The notes under the pieces: generated by a model
What the model saw: only the letters and a program-made list of their open reading frames with translations
Database searches by the model: none
Told to the model about the DNA's origin: nothing
Shown: piece after piece, positions 8,534 through 14,823 of the stretch
Numbering within the stretch: position 1 is the first letter of the stretch
Layout of the letters: each line of letters begins with the position of its first letter
Position numbers and translations under genes: made by a program
Assembly (NCBI GenBank): GCA_016946835.1
Contig: JACVTC010000201.1
Location: 196,501-211,323, forward strand
Reading direction: 5' to 3'
DNA length: 14,823 nucleotides
From: Neocallimastix lanati (nom. inval.)
Lineage: Eukaryota; Neocallimastigomycota; Neocallimastigomycetes; Neocallimastigales; Neocallimastigaceae

Positions 8534-9052
8534 TGTAACGAATCGTAGAGTTAGTAAAATTGTTGTTGTAGTCTGGTGGTAATACACCATGACAATGAAG
8601 CCGAACTTCTTAGGTTCGACTCACACCCTTTCCCAATCTAAATTATTTTTAGTTAATTAATTAAATTATTGTAGAAAGTTCTAGAGTTTCTTTGGTTAAT
8701 ATTATATAACTAAATGAAACTAGAAAGTTCTATTTTAATGATTATTTTATCATTTTTCTATAAGATTCATTTTCTAGAAAGAAAACTTAATTTTTCGAAC
8801 TTTCGTTAATCTTAACTTTTTCCGAAACTGTTTTTCCGAAAAAGTATAAATAAGCGTGAATTTCTCAATAAAAAATAATTTTTCTTCGTGCTTTTATTAA
8901 CTAGTTAAAAGTAATTCGAAATATTACAATAACTAATTAATAATAAAAAATAATAATAAATTTTATATTTTAATAAAAAATATTAATAAAACAAATTTTT
9001 TAAGAAAACGAATTACTTATTAGTGTAGACCTATTGGGTGTAAATCGTTACA
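8534..9052 (+). repeat. 3' LTR of the Ty3/gypsy element, intact
   Basis: A full 519-bp copy, TGTAACGA...TCGTTACA. By eye comparison it matches the reassembled 5' LTR everywhere except C8620 versus T2173. It carries its own TATA (8845), self-primer sequence (8888-8898), HSF-like dyads and AATAAA-like stretches, and serves as the reference for finding the nested insertion in the 5' LTR. Confidence 0.97.
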
Positions 9053-9057
9053 ATTAT
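9053..9057. repeat. Target site duplication of the Ty3/gypsy element, right copy (attat)
   Basis: It immediately follows the 3' LTR terminus and is identical to 204-208. The match is short and A/T-only, but the restored Copia reading frame supports it independently. Confidence 0.88.
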
Positions 9058-11517
9058 TAAGATTACTTAAATTATGTTCATTTATAATTTTTTTGTTATT
9101 ATCATTATTTTTATTATTTAAATTGTATTTTAGGTTTTCATTTTTATCTTGGTTATCCTCAATTAAATTTATCTTATCTTTAATAATATTTTTAATATCC
9201 TTTGATTTTTCGCTTAATTTCAACACTTCATTTGAAGTTTCATTATCATTTAATTTACTATTTTCTTTGTTTACCCTTTGGTCACTTACATTCTTCTCAT
9301 TACTTTTGTTCTGTGAAATATTTACGTTTGAATTATAATTATCATTTTGATCATTTTTATTTTGAGCATTAAAGATTGAAAAAGGGTTTTGATCATTTGA
9401 ATTGTCTAAATTATTTGAATTATTTAAATCTTTTAATTTTTCTTGTTCAGAATTTATCGCATAAATGTTAGGGTTAGGGTAATAATTATAATTATTTAAA
9501 TTATTAAATTTTGGAAGTGGACAATTTTGAATGTTTGGATTAAAATAAAATGGATATTGAAAAATTTGAAAAGGATTTATAAAATTATTAGGAGTGTTAG
9601 GATAAATATTATTTGGATAAAAATTGTTATTTGGATAAAAATTATTATTTGGATAAAAATTATTATTTGGATAAAAATTATTATTTGGATAAAAATTATT
9701 ATTTGGATAAAAATTATTATTTGGATAAAAATTATTATTTGGATAAAAATTATTATTTGGATAAAAATTATTATTTGAATAAAAATTATTAAAATCTTGT
9801 AAATTATTTTCATTTAAATTATTATTATTATTTTTATTGAATAAATTCAGATTGTTATTGTAGTCACGTCAATTAAAATTATTATTGATATTGCTTGTGT
9901 TATAATTTGAACTAATATTCTTATCTAAAATGAATTATTAGTATTATTATTATTACTGTTATTATAACTGTCATTATTACCGGATACATCTTTTTTTTCG
10001 TAAATATTATTTAAATCATATGAATTATCTTTATTGAAGTCCAAATTATTATTATATTCATTCCCTCCGACTTCAGTAAAGTCGTAAAAATCAACAATAT
10101 CAGGAGGAGACGAGGGAGAGGCAATATTACCAGGGTGATTTTCCAGGAAAGAAACAGCTCTAGAAAGGATAATTTTATTATTGAGAGGATCGAAAATCTT
10201 GAAGGCCGTGTGGTTGACGTCGTCGTATCCTAAGAATATACCTTGAAGAGTAGTGTCACTAAATTTCTTTCTAAATTGCTTGGGGACAAAGAAAAAAACT
10301 TTACATCTGAAAACTTTGAATTTATTATAATCAACCTTGTTATTGTAAAGAATTTCAAATGGGACCTGATTATTGATACCTTTATGGGGTATTCTACTGT
10401 GTATATAATTAGCTGTATATACAGCATCTTCCCAAAATTTATGATGCAATTTAGCATCTCTGAGCATAGCAGTGGCGGCAAATATAAGAGTTCCATTGAA
10501 ACGTTCAGAACGACCATTTTGTTGTGGGTTGTAAGGGACTGTAAATTGTTGAATTATACCTTCTTTATTACAGAAATTAGAAAAATTATTATTTTTAAAT
10601 TCAGTTCCGTTATCGGAACGTATATATTTGATGTTTTTATTATGAATATTCTTGACTTTGTTATATCAAATAGTGAAAGTATTGAATATTTCACTTTTGG
10701 ATTTTAGACAAAATACCCATCCGTATCGTGAGTAATCGTCAAGAATTGTAAAAATAAATTTATTTCTATATATAGACGAATTAGGTACAATAATAGTATC
10801 CATGTGGATAAGCTCAAAGGGTTCATTAGCTCTATTTATAGAGCTTTTATATGGTTTATTTCTAAATTTTGAACGAAGGCACACTTCACATTTTTCATCA
10901 ATCTTTATATTTTTTAATTTGTCTTTAATCATATCTATGTTGAAGTGCCCTAATCGACGATGCCATAATTCCATATTGTCATCAAGTTGTGTAATACTGT
11001 TACAGATTTTTATATTCTTTTCATTGAATGATATTTTTTTAGTTGAAGTCCACAATTTATAAATTCTATTTTTAGTGGACTTAATTGTGCATAATTTATT
11101 TCCTCTTTTATTATAAATAGAGGCAAGATTATTATTATTTTTATTATAAAAAATTGTTTTAAAATGTCTTTCACTAAGACAATCAATAGAGAGGAGGCTT
11201 CTTCTAAATGCTGGAATGTAAAGGACATTATGAAGGATAATTTTATTATCGTTTATGTATCCTTCATATATTCCCTTAAAGGTAGATTTTGTTGTTTCAC
11301 CGTTGGCGAAAACAATAGACTCTTTATGTTTTACAATATCTTTTAAGCCTTTTAAATTATTCGTCATATGACAAGATGCTCCAGAGTCTAAAGTCCAACA
11401 GGTGAAATTATCTGGGTCATCAAGTTTCCCAGTTTCTTCTGTATAATAATTTAGGTTATGTTCTGGGAACTTGGAGTTTTCGTTTTCCTTATTGCCTCGG
11501 AGTACCTTTTTGAATTT
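9058..11517 (-). pseudogene. Copia-type Pol, 5' part: protease, integrase and Asn-rich linker
   Basis: The frame opens just after a TAG (11520-11518), overlapping the end of gag by 29 nt in the +1 frame. The aspartic protease shows WTLDSGASCHMT (catalytic Asp codon 11388-11386). The integrase zinc domain has WHRRLGH followed by CEVC. The core has Asp codons at 10800 (HMDTI) and 10614 (SDNGTEF) and Glu at 10506 (GRSERF), with exactly 35 residues between the last two. A TGA at 10668-10666 interrupts the core in frame, with homology continuing on both sides. After the integrase C-terminal part (GIFLGYDD) the frame shifts near 9930 into an Asn-rich linker of over 250 codons that has one more TGA (9871-9869) and a hexapeptide repeat. 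It stops at the Ty3/gypsy insertion. Confidence 0.9.
9611..9790 (-). repeat. 18-bp tandem repeat, 10 copies, coding for (PNNNFY)n
   Basis: TTGGAT (plus strand) recurs every 18 bp at 9613, 9631, 9649 and so on to 9757, with a variant (TTGAAT) at 9775. Read on the minus strand in the linker frame it encodes Pro-Asn-Asn-Asn-Phe-Tyr. The period is a multiple of three, so copy-number change keeps the frame. Copies are nearly identical, with one G/A change in the second unit and the TTGAAT variant in the last. Confidence 0.95.
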
Positions 11518-12612
11518 CTACCCCATTCGATTCATTTTCTTCATTTGAGTTGTAATTGTCGGCAAATAGGTTGTATTTACTCAAATCTTCTTCATGCGAT
11601 TCTGCTGAAAATGACTTCTTCTTATATTTAGAATCATATTTTCTATTATTATGTTTATTGTTTGAAGGACAAAATTTTGCAATATGTCCTCTCTTCTTAC
11701 ATTTATAGCATATTCTTTTATCTTTATTATCTTCTCTGTTAAAATTATTTATTTTATTGTTCCTTTTAATGTAGTTGGCTTCAGGCTTGGTATTATTATT
11801 CTCTCTATTTCTAATGATTCCTTTCTGCTTTTGTAACTGCTTGAGTGTTGGTACAACATCAATCATATATGCCATAAGATTATCCCAATTTTTTCTATGA
11901 AATATCATGTTTGATGTGATGCATATGTATGATGGAAGCATGTTGTACAAGCATTTAAATTTCTTTTCATCTGAATACACCTCCCCTAAATCTTCCAGTT
12001 CTTCATACAAATAATTAACATTAGATATGAATATGGGAATATGGCAAAGTCATCTTCCATATCATATTTTTTATTTTCTATTTTTTCTTTTATATCTTCT
12101 ATTCTTTCCTCTCTTGATTTTCTATAAGACTCTTTTAGAATGTTCCAGATCTCAAAACAAGTATAAGCACTGAAATTAATTTCTTCTTTTATTTGGTCGC
12201 TCACACTGTTGCTTAGAATGTATTTTGCATGTGCTTCATCGTTCAACATTTCATCTGTAACATTTAAATCGTATACGAAACGAGTGCTACCCCTGACTTT
12301 TTTATATTTTGATCTGTCACCTATTGGAATGCTTACTAACTTAACTTTTTTAATTATATCTTCATATATATAATCGTCTAGACAATTCATTTCAAGAACA
12401 TTTTCAATATCTGGTACCCAAATAGAATAATTTTCTATTCCTCTTAAAAGAGTTTTGGTACCAACAGCATTTGAAAAACGGCTTGTTTTTCTTTCCTTAA
12501 TATTTTTATTTCTATCGACATTAGTTCGTTCAAAAAGCGGTTGGTATTCTTCTTCATCTTCACTTGAAGTAGCTTCCTTTTTTTCTTTATTTTTGATACC
12601 AAAATCGCCCAT
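11489..12612 (-). pseudogene. Copia-type Gag, frameshifted
   Basis: Gag forms the virus-like particle and binds element RNA. The start is ATG at 12612, with A at -3 and G at +4. An acidic/lysine-rich N-terminus is followed by the UBN2-type signature GIENYSIW at residues 58-65. The first frame runs about 190 codons, to near 12043. It then makes sense only in the -1 frame, where the capsid half resumes (YLYEELEDLGE, then a conserved-looking NMLPSY). A Lys/Asn-rich tail follows, with a perfect CX2CX4HX4C knuckle (CYKCKKRGHIAKFC, 11710-11669). The second frame closes with TAA at 11489. The simplest cause of the break is a one-base deletion near 12043. Family assignment is secure; the exact base is not. 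Confidence 0.88.
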
Positions 12613-12771
12613 TTTAAATTGCCTTGTTAAAGTTTTGATATTTAATTTTATAGGTGAAATTTTGCCAATCGGTTTTTTTAAGTCACTGAGACTCTTAATC
12701 TTTTGTTTTATTTTACTATATTTTAGAACACTTTATTATTAATTATATTAATAATGCATACTTTTTATATA
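12613..12771 (-). promoter_or_regulatory. Leader and TATA-like promoter region of the Copia element
   Basis: On the minus strand TATATAAA lies at 12771-12764, about 150 bp upstream of the gag ATG. The leader between them has no open frame. No LTR end or tRNA-complementary primer site could be recognised, so the element's 5' LTR is presumed to start somewhere in or right of this segment. Confidence 0.4.
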
Positions 12772-13008
12772 TACTTTTACATGGTAATACATATACTAAT
12801 AAACGATTGAACCATATCTGTATCACATTAACAATCAATCATATATTTATATGATCTAGCCATAATACATTAGATACACAAAATACAATACATAAATTAT
12901 ACATATATTTAATCTAATACTTATACATAAAATATATTATTAATAGCTATAATTAATATTAAACTTAAATAAATAATTCATAATATTTAACAAATTATAT
13001 AATTTATT

Positions 13009-13051
<43 letters not shown>

Positions 13052-13970
13052 ACTTCATGAAAAGAATTTTGAAAGTAAAAAGTTTAAAGAATTAAATTAT
13101 ATAATTATGGATTAAAACCATTTAATTTTAACAGAAATCAATTTTAGGTAATTAAATCTATATTTTATTATAATAAATATTAGCTGATTTCAAAAGTTTA
13201 TATAAAGTAATTGAAACACAATCAATAATTTTTATATTGGATTTTTACAACTATATATATAATTTCTGTTTTTTTATTATAATTTTTTTTTTTTTTTTTT
13301 TTCAAATTCTTTGTTATAATTAAATGTAATTAATAATTGATAGTTAGATAAATAAATAAATAAATAAATATACATATATATAAAGAATTACTGAAATAAA
13401 AATCGGAACAATTACCAAACTGATATTTTTGTATTTTTAAAGAGTAATAGCAATTATACAATTAAATAATATAATAAATGTTTATTGAAATTTGTATATA
13501 TATAAAATATATTTGAAGAAATTAAAAATTTGATATTAACAAAAAGAAAATATTATTAATTTATTTATTAATTTAAATACATAACATTAAAAAATTCAAA
13601 AAAGAAATTCATATATCATTTTGAATTTCAATATCATTTTTTACACGACAATATACATCATATATTTAAATGAATATTTAAATTAATATAATAAATTTTA
13701 TTACAAATGCGGTTATTTTAAATGACTTTTAAATATTTTAAACTTGTATTCTTTACATATTTAATTATTATTAGTATTATTATTAGAAATATAATCTTTT
13801 TATTATTATTATTATTATTTTATTACAAATTATATTTAATTTCTAATCGATTTTATTGTGTATAATATATAAAAAATGTTAATACAAATGAAATTAAAAA
13901 ATCAAATTATTTTAATTATTCTTATATATTTTTTTAAATTATTTAAATATTTATAAATTTGATACTAAAA
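12772..13970. other. A/T spacer, no gene seen
   Basis: Nearly pure A/T sequence, both strands dense in stops. It contains an A38 run at 13013-13050, a T20 run at 13283-13302 and a short (taaa)n microsatellite near 13349-13370. It may include the Copia 5' LTR and adjoining host spacer, but no boundary is visible. Confidence 0.7.
13013..13050 (+). repeat. Poly-A run, 38 bases
   Basis: Thirty-eight uninterrupted A, the longest homopolymer in the window. No retroposed gene or tail-associated duplication was recognised beside it. Confidence 0.95.
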
Positions 13971-14460
13971 AACTTATATTTTTTTATGAATGATTAGTTT
14001 AAATTTTAAATTAAAAAATATATTAAATTATGAACCTTTTTTTTTTATAATGATTCAAATAATTGTAGAATTTATAAATTCATAAAATATAAAACTTATA
14101 TTTTTTTATGATTGATTAGTTTAAATTTTAAATTAAAAAATATATTAAATTATGAACCTTTTTTTTTTATAATGATTCAAATAATTGTAGAATTTATAAA
14201 TTCATAAAATATAAAACTTATATTTTTTTATGATTGATTAGTTTAAATTTTAAATTAAAAAATATATTAAATTATGAACCTTTTTTTTTTATAATGATTC
14301 AAATAATTGTAGAATTTATAAATTCATAAAATATAAAAACTTATATTTTTTATGATTGATTAGTTTAAATTTTAAATTAAAAAATATATTAAATTATGAA
14401 CCTTTTTTTTTTTATAATGATTCAAATAATTGTAGAATTTATAAATTCATAAAATATAAA
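13971..14460. repeat. ~122-bp tandem repeat, four copies
   Basis: Units start (aactta) at 13971, 14093, 14215 and 14338, so the period is 122, 122, 123. They are almost identical; differences are the length of A and T runs and one base in the first unit (atgaatgatt versus atgattgatt). Each unit contains a T run of about ten bases after atgaacc, and internal A/T palindromes. No coding potential is seen. Confidence 0.95.
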
Positions 14461-14823
14461 ATAAGTGTTTGAATAATTAAGAAGGAAAATTGAAAAATTT
14501 AAATTTATTATAAATAAACACTGATAAAGACTGTCAATTTTTCTTTCTTTATAACTATTTTAAACTTTAAAAAAATGGATATAATGAATTAATTAAATTA
14601 TTATAATATTTTAAAATCTAATTCATATTTGTAAATGTTATTTACGTGATTCTCAAAAAAATAAATAATAAATAAAATGTATTAAAAATAATTAGTATTC
14701 TTAAGGTAAATATATATGAATAGTTATTTATTAATATAAGTAATTAATAATTCATTATATATAAAATTACTTAAAAATTTAAAAAAATAAAATAAATTTA
14801 TTTTAAAAATTCATTGACGTATA
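14461..14823. other. A/T spacer, no gene seen
   Basis: Unique A/T-rich sequence after the satellite array, with no open frame or recognisable repeat. Confidence 0.7.

Larger units (their letters stand above)
209..9052 (+). mobile_element. Complete Ty3/gypsy chromovirus (Tf1/sushi-like organisation), recently inserted
   Basis: It has two 519-bp LTRs (the first split by a later insertion), a primer site abutting the 5' LTR, one long Gag-Pol frame with RT before integrase, a C-terminal chromodomain, a purine tract next to the 3' LTR and a 5-bp duplication. Integrase downstream of RT/RNase H defines Metaviridae; the chromodomain places it among chromoviruses. A single frame plus a self-complementary primer site resembles Tf1 of fission yeast and its relatives. 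Without the nested insertion the element would be about 7 kb. The LTRs differ at one base (T2173 versus C8620), which implies recent integration. Confidence 0.95.
1..12740 (-). mobile_element. Ty1/copia-type LTR retrotransposon, decayed, 3' part outside window, split by a Ty3/gypsy insertion
   Basis: Minus-strand order is gag (UBN2-like capsid, CCHC knuckle), protease, integrase, with the polymerase expected to follow; integrase ahead of RT is the Pseudoviridae (Copia) order. The coding region begins at 12612 and is interrupted between 208 and 9058 by the Ty3/gypsy element. RT and RNase H would lie left of base 1 and are not seen. The right boundary is set only roughly: a TATA-like stretch lies at 12764-12771, but I found no convincing LTR end or tRNA-complementary primer site. 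At least two frame changes and two in-frame TGA codons make this copy non-functional as it stands. Confidence 0.9.

Noticed and set aside
9465-9481. Telomere-like gttagggttagggt
   Set aside because: Only two units, lying inside the Copia linker frame where it encodes Pro-Asn-Pro-Asn; no array and no chromosome end.
9527-9813. Open frames on the plus strand and in a second minus frame with IWIKII / FIQIII repeats
   Set aside because: They are alternative-frame readings of the 18-bp repeat; the Copia linker frame (PNNNFY) is the one continuous with pol.
10243-10707. Plus-strand open frames overlapping the Copia integrase (also 10802-11062, 11164-11346, 12455-12742)
   Set aside because: They lie opposite minus-strand coding sequence with clear domain motifs and show no motif themselves.
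12613-14823. Search for the Copia 5' LTR and tRNA primer site
   Set aside because: Many TG/CA pairs are possible in A/T sequence, but none is supported by a second LTR copy or a primer-site match, so no boundary is claimed.
1-14823. CRISPR array, bacterial operons or rRNA/tRNA genes
   Set aside because: The repeats present are tandem without unique spacers, and all recognisable proteins belong to eukaryotic LTR elements.

Overview
The window is a stack of LTR retrotransposons in an extremely AT-rich eukaryotic genome. No host gene, rRNA, tRNA or CRISPR array is supported. The base composition (nearly pure A/T spacers, long poly-A runs, Asn-rich AAT-codon proteins) together with fungal-type chromovirus and Copia proteins best fits an anaerobic gut fungus (Neocallimastigomycota). 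That assignment is inference; another very AT-rich fungus or protist is possible.

Layer 1, the oldest, is a Ty1/copia-type element on the minus strand. Its gag starts at 12612 and runs leftwards through a protease (DSGAS), an integrase (HHCC, D-D35E) and a very long Asn-rich linker, then leaves the window at base 1 before any reverse transcriptase appears. It is decayed: a frame change in gag near 12043, a +1 step between gag and pol near 11516, an in-frame TGA at 10666, a frame change near 9930 and another TGA at 9869.

Layer 2 is a complete Ty3/gypsy chromovirus on the plus strand (209-9052), inserted into the Copia linker. It is flanked by a 5-bp duplication (attat at 204-208 and 9053-9057), and the Copia frame is continuous across the reconstructed empty site. 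The LTRs are both 519 bp and differ at one base. Order: 5' LTR, self-primer-type primer binding site, a 1.24-kb leader with a minisatellite, one intact Gag-Pol frame (3845-8128; capsid, zinc knuckle, protease, RT, RNase H, integrase, chromodomain), an A33 run, a polypurine tract, 3' LTR. TATA, primer site, polypurine tract and all catalytic residues are present, so it may still be competent.

Layer 3, the youngest, is a 1.87-kb TG...CA insertion (227-2100) with a short duplication (gagt), 18 bp inside the 5' LTR of layer 2. It holds no recognisable gene and is probably a solo LTR or non-autonomous element.

The right flank (12613-14823) carries the Copia leader with a TATA box, then A/T spacer with an A38 run and four copies of a ~122-bp satellite. 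The Copia LTR boundary could not be located.
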